From: an uncultured Litoreibacter sp.
GTDB taxonomy: Bacteria > Pseudomonadota > Alphaproteobacteria > Rhodobacterales > Rhodobacteraceae
Reading direction: 5' to 3'
DNA: 64,000 nt
Assembly: GCA_947501685.1 (NCBI GenBank)
Contig: CANMWQ010000004.1
Coordinates: 62,001-126,000, forward strand
Shown: piece after piece, positions 18,007 through 24,942 of the stretch
How the letters are laid out: each line of letters begins with the position of its first letter
How positions within the stretch are numbered: position 1 is the first letter of the stretch
The notes under the pieces: generated by a model
What the model was told of the DNA's origin: nothing
What the model saw: the letters and a program-made list of their open reading frames with translations, nothing else
Databases searched by the model: none
Program-made: the position numbers and the translations under genes

Positions 18007-18705
18007 TTAGGGACCGGACCATTCAATCGGGCAAATCTCGGCCGACTTGCCGCCGAAATCCCAAACCCGGCCATAGTCGCGGATCCGCGAGCGCGTGCCC
18101 ACGGCGGCAATGATATCGGGCCCCATCCAGTATTTCGAGTTGCTCACCATCACCGGATGCTCATCCGATTTGCCCGCGATCATCTCGATCTCGCCCTGCA
18201 GCTTGCGGCCAATATTGATCGAGCGTTTCTTGCCCTCGCGCACAATCTCCACCGGCGCGCGCTCCGCGCCAATGATCTCGGAGACCAGCATGGTAAACAG
18301 CCCCGTCGTGCCGCCAGCGGCCCCTGAGAAAATCTTCAAAATGCCGTTATAGGCCTTCTGCGTCGCGCGCTCGTCAACGTAGGCCGCGACCTTCCAGTCG
18401 CCCTCGCCCATCCGGCCCGGAATATCGACCAGCAGGCCAATATTGAGCCCGCTGAGATCCTCACCCTCGAAATGCCCCTCATCAATCGCGATGGCCATCC
18501 AGGCATGGCAATGCCCCTCAGTGGGAGGATGCGCGCCCAGCGACACCACGCAGGGGCAGAACACGGTGCAGGAGCAGTTCAAAAACAGCTCTCCCTTGAT
18601 TTCCCAATTTGTGGGCTCCTTGCGCCGACGCCGCGGGTTCATCCGCGCGTCGATCTTTTGCATGACCTGCAAGCGGTCCGATGGTTTCGTCTCTTTCTTG
18701 GCCAT
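18007..18705 (-). CDS. DUF1326 domain protein with cysteine-rich metal-type motif
   Basis: A 232-residue cytoplasmic protein of unknown function, recognised as DUF1326. The N-terminal part has a CxCx3CxC cluster (Cys44, 46, 50, 52 in NCSCTVFCPC) and a nearby HCH (65-67), which looks like a metal or cluster site. The rest is a compact fold with GLLVDIPGRMGEGDWKVAAYVDERATQKA. A GGGAGG Shine-Dalgarno precedes the ATG. It is 13 bp downstream of a DUF2182 gene; these two families are often neighbours, so they probably act together. Its chemistry is unknown. Confidence 0.85.
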   Translation of the reverse strand: MAKKETKPSDRLQVMQKIDARMNPRRRRKEPTNWEIKGELFLNCSCTVFCPCVVSLGAHPPTEGHCHAWMAIAIDEGHFEGEDLSGLNIGLLVDIPGRMGEGDWKVAAYVDERATQKAYNGILKIFSGAAGGTTGLFTMLVSEIIGAERAPVEIVREGKKRSINIGRKLQGEIEMIAGKSDEHPVMVSNSKYWMGPDIIAAVGTRSRIRDYGRVWDFGGKSAEICPIEWSGP

Positions 18706-18718
18706 GATTAAGCCTCCC

Positions 18719-19483
18719 TTACACGATCACGCCGTAAACGGCGCATCCAAGCCCGGCAAGGATCAGCACGACCCCCATCGGTTTTGTCACAACATGCCCG
18801 ATCTGCGGCAGCTTTTCGATCACCATAAACAGCGTCGCCAGCCCCATCCACAACAGGCTCATCACCCCGCCCACAAATCCAAGCGCCATAAAGCCCCAGC
18901 AGCAGCCCACGCAAAACGCGCCCAAACCCAGCCCCATGCGCAACCCGCCGGTAAAGCCGGTCTTCCAATGGCCCAGAAAATACATCCCCGGCGCGTGGCA
19001 CACGCCGTGGCAGACCTCCTTGGCGCGGGTGAACTGAAACAGCCCCACAATAATGAACAACGCGCCCGCAAACCACAGCGAGTTCGCGATGCCGAGATCA
19101 TTGATCAGGTTCGATGCCATCAGCGCAATCTGCGCCACAGTGATCACGGCGGCAAAGCCCACCCAGACCACAAAATACCCCAACAAAACGCCCAACCAGC
19201 CGCCGCGCGTGCCATTGGCACTGAGCATCAGGTCTTCATAGCTGCGCAGCGTCGGCACCAGCGTCGGCAACATCATCGCCGCCATCATAATGGCCCACAT
19301 CGGAAACAGCGCCCCAAAGGAGGTCATCTGCATCATGGGCATATCGCCCATCGCCATCATCTCCATGGGCCGCCCGATCCAGTCCACGCCCATCATCCGC
19401 GCCATCATGAACATCCAGGCCCAGGCCAGCAAAATAGCCGCAAAGAAGGACAGCCACAAAACGGATCTGGTGATGGCAGGCAT
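18719..19483 (-). CDS. DUF2182 predicted metal-binding membrane protein
   Basis: A 254-residue integral membrane protein with about seven helices. It is methionine-rich near the N-terminus (RPMEMMAMGDMPMMQM, about 39-53), with possible metal ligands in CHGVCH (158-163) and CVGCC (191-195). This matches DUF2182, described as a predicted metal-binding membrane family. I place the start at ATG 19483, with GGGAG 6 nt upstream. It is first in the DUF2182-DUF1326-DinB-dmdA-acuI run and divergent from the GntR gene across the palindrome at 19525-19547. Met and Cys enrichment suggests copper or another soft metal; that is inference. Confidence 0.85.
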   Translation of the reverse strand: MPAITRSVLWLSFFAAILLAWAWMFMMARMMGVDWIGRPMEMMAMGDMPMMQMTSFGALFPMWAIMMAAMMLPTLVPTLRSYEDLMLSANGTRGGWLGVLLGYFVVWVGFAAVITVAQIALMASNLINDLGIANSLWFAGALFIIVGLFQFTRAKEVCHGVCHAPGMYFLGHWKTGFTGGLRMGLGLGAFCVGCCWGFMALGFVGGVMSLLWMGLATLFMVIEKLPQIGHVVTKPMGVVLILAGLGCAVYGVIV

Positions 19484-19524
19484 GGGGGCTCCCGACTCAA
19501 ACGCTTGCAAATTAAATGTCAGAC

Positions 19525-19547
19525 TTTTAATTGTCATACAATTAAAA
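19525..19547. promoter_or_regulatory. Perfect palindromic operator for a GntR/FCD regulator
   Basis: Ten-base arms TTTTAATTGT and ACAATTAAAA flank CAT. The core TTGTCATACAA fits the TNGTNNNACNA pattern common to FadR-subfamily (FCD) regulators. It is 42 bp before the DUF2182 start and 16 bp before the GntR start, in an AT-rich 79-bp divergent region, so one site could control both directions. Confidence 0.85.
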
Positions 19548-19562
19548 ATAAGTGCGGACCTC

Positions 19563-20294
19563 ATGAAGATTGATCCCAACTCCTCCAAAGACCTCTCCGC
19601 GCAAATCGCGCAGGCCATCAAGGAGGCCATCATCGCGGGCCAGCTTCCCGTCGACGAGCGCCTGCCGTCAGAGGCCGAGCTGTCGGAGCAATTCGACGTC
19701 TCCCGCCCCACCGTGCGCGAGGCGCTCAAACGCCTTGCCGCCCAAAGCCTGATCCGCACCCAGCGTGGGGCCACGGGCGGCGCTTTCGTCAACCGGCTCA
19801 GCTTTGAAGACGCCTACGCGCAGCAAATCACCACCTCCACGCTGCTTTTGTCGATGAACGCCGTCAGTTTCGAGACCGCCTGCGAGGCCCGCTACGCGCT
19901 GGAACGCGCCTGCGCGCAGCTCTCCTCACAACGCCGCGAGGCCGATCATCTGGCCACGATGCGCGCCGAAATTCACCGCCAATCTCAACCGGGCCTCTCC
20001 GACGAGGCCTTCTGCGCCTCCGACGTGGCCTTCCACCGCGCATTGGTCGATGGTGCTGGCAACCCGGTCCTGAGCTACCAGCTCGCAGGCGCGGTGGAGG
20101 CGATGCAGCCCTCAATGAATATGATCACCTTCTCCGCCCGCTCCCGGAGCGAAATCATCGCGCTCCACACCCGCATCGCCGACGCGATTGAGGCCCACGC
20201 CCCCGACAAGGCCGACGCCGCTCTGGCCGAGCTGCAAACCTACACCGTCAAACTCGCCAACGACGTCATCGCCGCCCGTGCCACCAAACCCTAA
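19563..20294 (+). CDS. GntR family regulator, FadR/FCD subfamily
   Basis: A 243-residue transcription factor. The winged helix-turn-helix spans about residues 5-75 (VDERLPSEAELSEQFDVSRPTVREALKRLAAQSLIRTQRGATGGAFV), and an all-helical FCD ligand domain follows (about 95-230), with DVAFHRALVDGAGNPVLSY carrying the usual Asp/His metal or ligand contacts. It is divergent from the dmdA operon and close to a perfect FCD-type palindrome, so autoregulation and control of that operon are likely. A GntR regulator (DmdR) sits beside dmdA in Ruegeria pomeroyi; this may be its functional counterpart. Confidence 0.9.
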   Translation: MKIDPNSSKDLSAQIAQAIKEAIIAGQLPVDERLPSEAELSEQFDVSRPTVREALKRLAAQSLIRTQRGATGGAFVNRLSFEDAYAQQITTSTLLLSMNAVSFETACEARYALERACAQLSSQRREADHLATMRAEIHRQSQPGLSDEAFCASDVAFHRALVDGAGNPVLSYQLAGAVEAMQPSMNMITFSARSRSEIIALHTRIADAIEAHAPDKADAALAELQTYTVKLANDVIAARATKP

Positions 20295-20318
20295 CCCGCG
20301 CCCCACTTCCCGCGAGAG

Positions 20319-20371
20319 CCCTCCCCCGTGATAGCCTCTCGCCTATCACTGCTTCAAAAATACTCCGGGGG
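20319..20371. repeat. 53-bp intergenic repeat, copy 2
   Basis: This copy is identical over 53 bp to 15240-15292. It starts 24 bp after the GntR stop and is followed (20372-20422) by two GGGGGCAGMGCCCCC-type hairpins. Both copies therefore flank the dmdA-containing block, about 5 kb apart in the same orientation. The remaining 110 bp up to the binding-protein gene hold no recognisable gene. Confidence 0.85.
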
Positions 20372-20535
20372 TTTGGGGGCAGCGCCCCCATTTAATCGCG
20401 GGGGTGTGGGGGCAGAGCCCCCACCGGATCGGCGTGCGCAGCACGGCGATCCAATCAAGAATCTCTTGTTCAAGACGACGCCAAGCCCTATTTCTCAGGC
20501 AGAATTAGAAACCACCCGCTTGGGAGAGCCCCTGA

Positions 20536-21585
20536 ATGACTCACATCACCAAACTGCTCGGCACAGCCGTCCTCGCCGTCAGCACCACCACTGCCTTTGC
20601 CGCCGATCCCGACCTGCTGGTCTTCGACTGGTCCGGCTATGAGGAAGACGGCTTCTTCGTCAATTACGCCGCCCAACACGGCTCCGGTCCGACCTATGCG
20701 TTTTTCGGCGAGGAGGAAGAGGCCTTCCAAAAGCTGCGCTCCGGCTTCCGCGCCGATGTGGCCCATCCCTGCTCGCAATCCGTCGATAAGTGGTTTCAGG
20801 CGGACCTGATCGAGCCGTGGGACATCTCGAAAATCCCAAATTACGACACGCTGGCCGATCTCTATAAGACCGACCCCACTTTCGTGCGCGACGGCGCCGT
20901 CTATTTCATCCCCGCCGATCTCGGCATGACCGGGCTGATCTATAATGCCGACGAGGTTGCAGCCGATCAGACCGCCTCCCTGCAAATCTTCGTCGACCCC
21001 GCCATGGCGGGCCGCACCTCGCTGCCTGACAATGTGGAAGACGCCTATGCGCTCGCCTATCTGGCCACGGGTGTCTCCGACTGGACCAGTGCCTCAGAGG
21101 AAGACATGCAAAAAGCCTCCGCGTGGTTGCGTCAGGCCCACGCCAATGCGCGGGCTTACTGGGCCGATGGCGCGGAGCTGGCGCAACTCATGGCCACAGG
21201 CGAGGTGCTGGTCGCATGGGGCTGGAACGAAACCCCGGTGCAAATGGCGTCAGATGGCTACAATATCGGCTTCCAGCGCGAGGCCGCGGAAGGGTCGTCA
21301 AGCTGGTTCTGCGGCTATGTCAACCTCAAGGACGGCCCCGGCTCCGAGGACAAGGCGCATGATTTCGTCAACAGCTTTCTGAGCCCCGAGACCGCCGATT
21401 ACATCGTCAATGAATGGGGCTACGGCCACTCCAACACCGCCGCGATGGGCACATTCGACACCGCCACCCTGACAGATGTGGGCCTGAACGACATCGCCGC
21501 CCCGCAACTGGCGCAACTGCCCATGGACAACGCCCTGCGCGAAGCCATGATCAAGGAGTTCGAGCGCATCAAGGCAGGCTTCTGA
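20536..21585 (+). CDS. PotD/PotF-type extracellular solute-binding protein (orphan)
   Basis: A periplasmic ABC-transporter receptor of 349 residues. A signal peptide ends at AFA-ADPD (about residue 22). The mature start DLLVFDWSGYEEDGFFVNYAAQHG is typical of spermidine/putrescine-binding proteins, as are YFIPADLGMTGLIYNADEV and GYGHSNTAA. Aromatic residues (Trp, Tyr) expected in a polyamine cage are present. There are no ABC permease or ATPase genes nearby, and a terminator follows, so it must work with components encoded elsewhere. A polyamine or related amine is the likely ligand; this is not certain. Confidence 0.85.
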   Translation: MTHITKLLGTAVLAVSTTTAFAADPDLLVFDWSGYEEDGFFVNYAAQHGSGPTYAFFGEEEEAFQKLRSGFRADVAHPCSQSVDKWFQADLIEPWDISKIPNYDTLADLYKTDPTFVRDGAVYFIPADLGMTGLIYNADEVAADQTASLQIFVDPAMAGRTSLPDNVEDAYALAYLATGVSDWTSASEEDMQKASAWLRQAHANARAYWADGAELAQLMATGEVLVAWGWNETPVQMASDGYNIGFQREAAEGSSSWFCGYVNLKDGPGSEDKAHDFVNSFLSPETADYIVNEWGYGHSNTAAMGTFDTATLTDVGLNDIAAPQLAQLPMDNALREAMIKEFERIKAGF

Positions 21586-21616
21586 GCCCAAACAGACGCC
21601 GCAGCGTCCCACAAAA

Positions 21617-21655
21617 AGGCCCACCGAGCACGCCGCTCCGGTGGGCCTCATCTTT
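21617..21655. terminator. Bidirectional terminator between convergent genes
   Basis: AGGCCCACCG (21617-21626) pairs with CGGTGGGCCT (21639-21648). On the plus strand TCATCTTTT follows; on the minus strand the T run is stronger (TTTTTGT). It lies between the binding-protein gene and the convergent gene ending at 21693. Confidence 0.85.
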
Positions 21656-21692
21656 TGCAGAACGCGAAGGCAAAAACCGCCCTCGCAACACG

Positions 21693-22088
21693 TTACTTCA
21701 CGACGCAGTTGCCTGAGCTTTTGTAATTATTCAGATACCCAAGCGGCTTGCCTGTCACCCGAGCAGCATTGTTGTGCTTCATGATCGTCGCCCGGTACTG
21801 CATGGTCGTGAACTGGCCCCTTGAGGTTGTCGTCTTGAGGTCCGACTTGAACGTCACACGTTTGGCATTATCCGTATCCACCGCGCCATAGGACGGCCCG
21901 CCCAGAAAATGGTTCGAAATCGGGTCCCACACCTCAGCATCGCCCGTGCTTGGATCGTAATTGATCTGCACGGCCTCCGGCACCCATTTGCTGCGGTCGT
22001 TCTTGGTCATCTGACATTCATATGTGACGGCGAAAGCGGCGCTGTTCAGACACAAGAAAGCCAGCCCGGCATTAAGAATGAGTTTCAA
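21693..22088 (-). CDS. Small secreted protein, unknown function
   Basis: A 131-residue protein with a clear signal peptide (MKLILNAGLAFLCLNSAAFA) and no other membrane segment. The mature part (VTYECQMTKNDRSKWVPEAVQINYDPSTGDAEVWDP) ends with a basic YKSSGNCVVK. Two cysteines (one near the mature N-terminus, one near the C-terminus) could form a disulfide. I do not recognise a named domain. Similar small beta-rich periplasmic proteins are common in Rhodobacterales. It converges on the binding-protein gene across a shared terminator and appears monocistronic. Confidence 0.7.
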   Translation of the reverse strand: MKLILNAGLAFLCLNSAAFAVTYECQMTKNDRSKWVPEAVQINYDPSTGDAEVWDPISNHFLGGPSYGAVDTDNAKRVTFKSDLKTTTSRGQFTTMQYRATIMKHNNAARVTGKPLGYLNNYKSSGNCVVK

Positions 22089-22427
22089 ATTTCTATACTC
22101 CTAAAGAAAAATAAGTAAGCGATCATATAGGCATAGCGCCAATCAGCGGATAAGCAGCGCCACGCCAAGCCCCCATTGAAAGTGGCAAACCAGCACCGGA
22201 TTAATGCGCCTATCCTCAACATTCCCGAGGCGAATGAAGGGATTGTTAACGGATCCGCCGAAATATGCGGCGCGCGCCCCTCAGGACACCAAAAAGGAAG
22301 GAGTCCCAAAGCGCCTCCCAATTTAGTGATCGCCAATTCGCGAACGTGATTGGCGCATGTCAGACAAATTGGACAGTATAAGTGTAAACAACACATGTCA
22401 GTCGCGGAGAACAACACGGAGAGCCCC
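22089..22427. other. Intergenic region without a recognisable gene
   Basis: This 339-bp stretch separates two divergent genes and must hold both promoters. It is less GC-rich than the neighbourhood. A minus-strand open frame of 114 codons crosses it, but its residue composition (Cys- and Trp-rich, no domain) and lack of a Shine-Dalgarno argue against a gene. No repeats or hairpins stood out. Confidence 0.5.
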
Positions 22428-22898
22428 ATGCAACAGGTCCAAATGCTATCCTATGTGTCAGAATTAAACTGTGCGCCAAGTAACATTGCCAAAGCCGTGC
22501 ACCAGATCCAGCACCGCTCTGAAGCATATTGCAACGATCTTGGAATGAGCGGCATCACGCTGTTGCGCGGCAGCATCCTGTTCCAGATCATCGAAGGCGC
22601 GCCCGATGTGGTCAAAACGCACCTCAAACGCCTTCGGGCCGATGACACGCATGGCCCGGTCAATGTTTTGATCAACGAACCCAGCGAGATACGCCATTTC
22701 GAGATCGGGTCCATGACCTATTTCCACGACAGTTTGCAGGAGTGGGATCTGCTCTCCACCTTTCAGCAAATCGGCGAATATCTGGGCCATGGGCTGGGCT
22801 ATAGCCCGGCGGGGATGGTGCAATGCGCGTGGCGCATGGTAAGCGACCTGACCCTCTTCCAAATGCCGCTCCAAGCCGCACAGGCACAACACGCCTGA
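22428..22898 (+). CDS. BLUF-like sensor domain protein
   Basis: A 156-residue protein resembling the flavin-binding BLUF blue-light domain. The first strand has LSYVSE with the Tyr of the photocycle pair, and RGSILFQIIEGAPDVV carries the Gln (the FxQxxEG motif). The LRADDTHGPVNVLI segment and RHFEIGSMTYF also align with the family. The flavin-contacting Asn region (usually NxxxxITG) is altered (CNDLGMSGITLL), and the semi-conserved Trp before the Met is absent. I choose ATG 22428 because an ACGGAGA Shine-Dalgarno precedes it. No output domain is fused, so it is a short BLUF with a C-terminal extension. Confidence 0.65.
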   Translation: MQQVQMLSYVSELNCAPSNIAKAVHQIQHRSEAYCNDLGMSGITLLRGSILFQIIEGAPDVVKTHLKRLRADDTHGPVNVLINEPSEIRHFEIGSMTYFHDSLQEWDLLSTFQQIGEYLGHGLGYSPAGMVQCAWRMVSDLTLFQMPLQAAQAQHA

Positions 22899-22969
22899 CC
22901 ACCACCGCCCAGTACGCGCACCCCGCGCGCGCACCCATTGCGCACCCATTGCAAAGCCCCCACGCCGCG

Positions 22970-23295
22970 CCTATATCTAATCTGTCCTTCGGGACTATGG
23001 ACATAAACGCGCTCGTAATAAGCGGATCGGACCCGGGGGCGGTACCCGGCGACTCCACCAAACATCCCTCATTTGGGGACCAAGGGGTCGAAATAGGATC
23101 GACGAACGTCTAAAGGGGTTAGCTTTGTCTCGGTGAGTTACCACCGTTATCGGTACATTTAAGCTAGTTGCAAATGACAACAAAGCTCCAATGGCGATGG
23201 CTGCGTAAGCAGTCGGAACTATTGAAATCTTAAGCCCTGTGGCCTAGCAGCTGCAGGCGGGGCCCGCCGGAGCCTGGCAACAGAATCCGGCACTT
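22970..23295 (+). ncRNA. ssrA: Two-piece (circularly permuted) tmRNA
   Basis: The order is the permuted alphaproteobacterial one. The acceptor piece comes first and ends GACTCCACCA (23051-23060). A 23-nt intervening loop follows, then the coding piece begins GGGGTCGAAATAGGATCGACG at 23084. GGGGTCG pairs with CGACTCC (one G-U) to make the acceptor stem. The tag reading frame 23170-23208 encodes ANDNKAPMAMAA then TAA, ending in AA as needed for ClpXP. The T-arm stem CCGGG/CCCGG encloses GGCGGTA, not a standard TTCRANT loop. A terminal stem GCCGGA/TCCGGC (23266-23291) marks the 3' end. Outer limits are approximate. Confidence 0.93.
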
Positions 23296-23305
23296 AACTC
23301 CCCCC

Positions 23306-23980
23306 TCAAAACTCAAACGCCTTGCGAAACGCCGCACCGCCAAGCCCGGTGAAGCGCACCGCCCGCGTGCCCTCCACGCGCTTGGCCCAGCCCTGCGCAT
23401 AGACATGCTCCAAAATGCTGCGCCCCAGACGCCCCGCCAGATGGGAGCGCCGCTCAGACCAATCCAGACATTCCCGGCACAGGGGCGCACGGCTCTTGCC
23501 CTCCACCTCAATGCCCAGCGCTGCCATTTTCTTGTAACCCGCCGCCGTCAGTGCCAGCTCATCAGCTTTCACATGCAAGAACCCGCGCGCCATCATCCCG
23601 TCAAACAGCGCGACCCCCATGTCGCCCGCCAAATGGTTGTAACAGACCCGCGCCAAACGCAGCTCCGCGTCGCGTGGCCCGGTCCGGGTGCGCAACTGCC
23701 CCGTCTTGGCCGCCAGCCCCATCAACGCCTCCAACACGCCCGCCACATCATCGCTGGCCAGTTTGAAATAATGGTGCCTGCCTTGTTTGGTCCGCACGAT
23801 CAGCTTGCCTGCCTCCAGCCCCTGCAAATGTGCCGAAGCCGTCTGCGAGCTGACCCCCGCCTCCGCCGCCAATTCTCCGGCCGTCAGGGCCTTGCCGCTC
23901 ATCAAAGCCGCCAGCATGTTGGCGCGTCCCGGATCACCGATCAGCGCCGCCACGCGGGAGATATCTGGTCCGTCTTTCAT
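23306..23980 (-). CDS. ArsR family winged-helix regulator
   Basis: A 224-residue transcription factor with an N-terminal ArsR winged helix (RVAALIGDPGRANMLAALMSGKALTAGELAAEAGVSSQTASAHLQGLEAGKLIVRTKQGRHHYFKLA, about 6-75) and a long C-terminal domain (about 100-224) containing a CREC motif (LCRECLDWSERRSHLAGRLG). I choose ATG 23980 (MKDGPD) because GGAGGC precedes it; the upstream ATG 23992 would leave no room for a ribosome site. It is divergent from the NIPSNAP-ABM-chrB-chrA genes, with two operator copies between them. Confidence 0.88.
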   Translation of the reverse strand: MKDGPDISRVAALIGDPGRANMLAALMSGKALTAGELAAEAGVSSQTASAHLQGLEAGKLIVRTKQGRHHYFKLASDDVAGVLEALMGLAAKTGQLRTRTGPRDAELRLARVCYNHLAGDMGVALFDGMMARGFLHVKADELALTAAGYKKMAALGIEVEGKSRAPLCRECLDWSERRSHLAGRLGRSILEHVYAQGWAKRVEGTRAVRFTGLGGAAFRKAFEF

Positions 23981-23994
23981 CTTCGCCTCCATAG

Positions 23995-24010
23995 TTCGAT
24001 CTCAACCGAA
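23995..24010. promoter_or_regulatory. ArsR operator copy 1 (TTCGR-N6-CCGAA)
   Basis: Inverted repeat TTCGA-TCTCAA-CCGAA, preceded by CCATAG as in copy 2. It lies 15 bp upstream of the ArsR start, where binding would block its own transcription. Confidence 0.7.
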
Positions 24011-24048
24011 CCATGCACGGAAACCCGGCCATATGCAAGCTCCCATAG

Positions 24049-24064
24049 TTCGGCTCGAACCGAA
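24049..24064. promoter_or_regulatory. ArsR operator copy 2 (TTCGG-N6-CCGAA)
   Basis: Inverted repeat TTCGG-CTCGAA-CCGAA, with the same CCATAG lead as copy 1 and a 54-bp centre-to-centre distance. It lies 54 bp before the NIPSNAP gene, in the position expected of its promoter. Confidence 0.7.
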
Positions 24065-24117
24065 GCATCGACAGCATGTCAGCGGCTAAAACACTCCCAT
24101 ATTCACAGGAGAGACCC

Positions 24118-24441
24118 ATGCTGACCTGCATCATCCGCTACCAGATCGACCCAAGAAAGTTGCCCCAATTTGTACAATACGCCCAAAACTGGGGCCAAGC
24201 GATCCCGCGCAACGGGGCCGAGCTGATCGGCTATTACGCCCCGCATGAGGGCTCCTCAACGCTGGCCTATGGCATCTACAACATCCCCTCACTGGCCGCA
24301 TATGAGACCTACCGCGCCCGCCTCGCCGCTGATCCCTTAGGCCGCGAAAACTACGCATTCGCCCAATCCGAAAACTTCATCTTGCGCGAGGACCGCACAT
24401 TCCTGAAACTCGCCTCCACACCACATGGAGAGCCCAAATGA
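24118..24441 (+). CDS. NIPSNAP family protein
   Basis: A 107-residue single-domain protein of the dimeric alpha+beta barrel superfamily, NIPSNAP type: MLTCIIRYQIDPRKLPQFVQYAQNW, then LIGYYAPHEGSSTLAYGIYNIPSLAAYETYRARLAADPL, and ILREDRTFLKL near the C-terminus. An AGGAGAG Shine-Dalgarno is 6 nt before the ATG. Its stop overlaps the next gene (ATGA). It is first in a run with ABM, ChrB and ChrA genes behind an ArsR regulator. No enzyme activity is established for bacterial NIPSNAPs. Confidence 0.88.
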   Translation: MLTCIIRYQIDPRKLPQFVQYAQNWGQAIPRNGAELIGYYAPHEGSSTLAYGIYNIPSLAAYETYRARLAADPLGRENYAFAQSENFILREDRTFLKLASTPHGEPK

Positions 24442-24818
24442 TCGCCGTTATGTTCGAAGTTGAACCCGCAAAAGGCAAACAAGACAACTACTTACAGCTC
24501 GCAGCTCAGATGCGTCCGCTGCTGGAACAGGTCGACGGCTTCATCTCTGTGGAGCGATTCCAATCCATCACCAACCCCGAGAAAATGATCTCGCTCTCCT
24601 TCTTTCGCGACGAAGAGGCATTGGCCAACTGGCGCACCCTGGCCGAACACCGCGCTGTCCAGAAAGCGGGCCGCGAGGGCCTGTTTTCCGGCTATCGCCT
24701 GCGCATCGGCTCCGTCATCCGCGACTACGGTCTCAACGAGCGCCGCGACCAGGCCCCCGAAGACAGCAACATCGCCCATGGCTGCCCCTATATTGAGGAC
24801 GTAAAATCAAACACTTAG
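24438..24818 (+). CDS. Antibiotic biosynthesis monooxygenase (ABM) domain protein
   Basis: A 126-residue ABM-fold protein: IAVMFEVEPAKGKQDNYLQLAAQMRPLLEQVDGFISVERFQSITNPEKMISLSFFRDEEALANWRTLAEHRAVQKAGREG is a textbook ABM core. Members are small oxygenases or quinone/aldehyde-handling proteins. It overlaps the NIPSNAP gene by 4 bp and precedes chrB by 124 bp. The C-terminal tail (PEDSNIAHGCPYIEDVKSNT) holds a single Cys. Its role with the chromate genes is unknown. Confidence 0.88.
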   Translation: MIAVMFEVEPAKGKQDNYLQLAAQMRPLLEQVDGFISVERFQSITNPEKMISLSFFRDEEALANWRTLAEHRAVQKAGREGLFSGYRLRIGSVIRDYGLNERRDQAPEDSNIAHGCPYIEDVKSNT

Positions 24819-24942
24819 CACCTCACTTGACCACGCCACCCACACGTCGTTAACTATGCCCCATGGGGTCGCGCGAATACCCCGTGAGGCGTCAGCCCAA
24901 GTTTCGCATCCCACCAAGACTGACCATCATAGGGGTGCATCC

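Noticed and set aside
22085-22429. 114-codon minus-strand frame upstream of the small secreted protein
   Set aside because: No Shine-Dalgarno, a Cys/Trp-rich sequence without domain, and it occupies the expected promoter region of two divergent genes.
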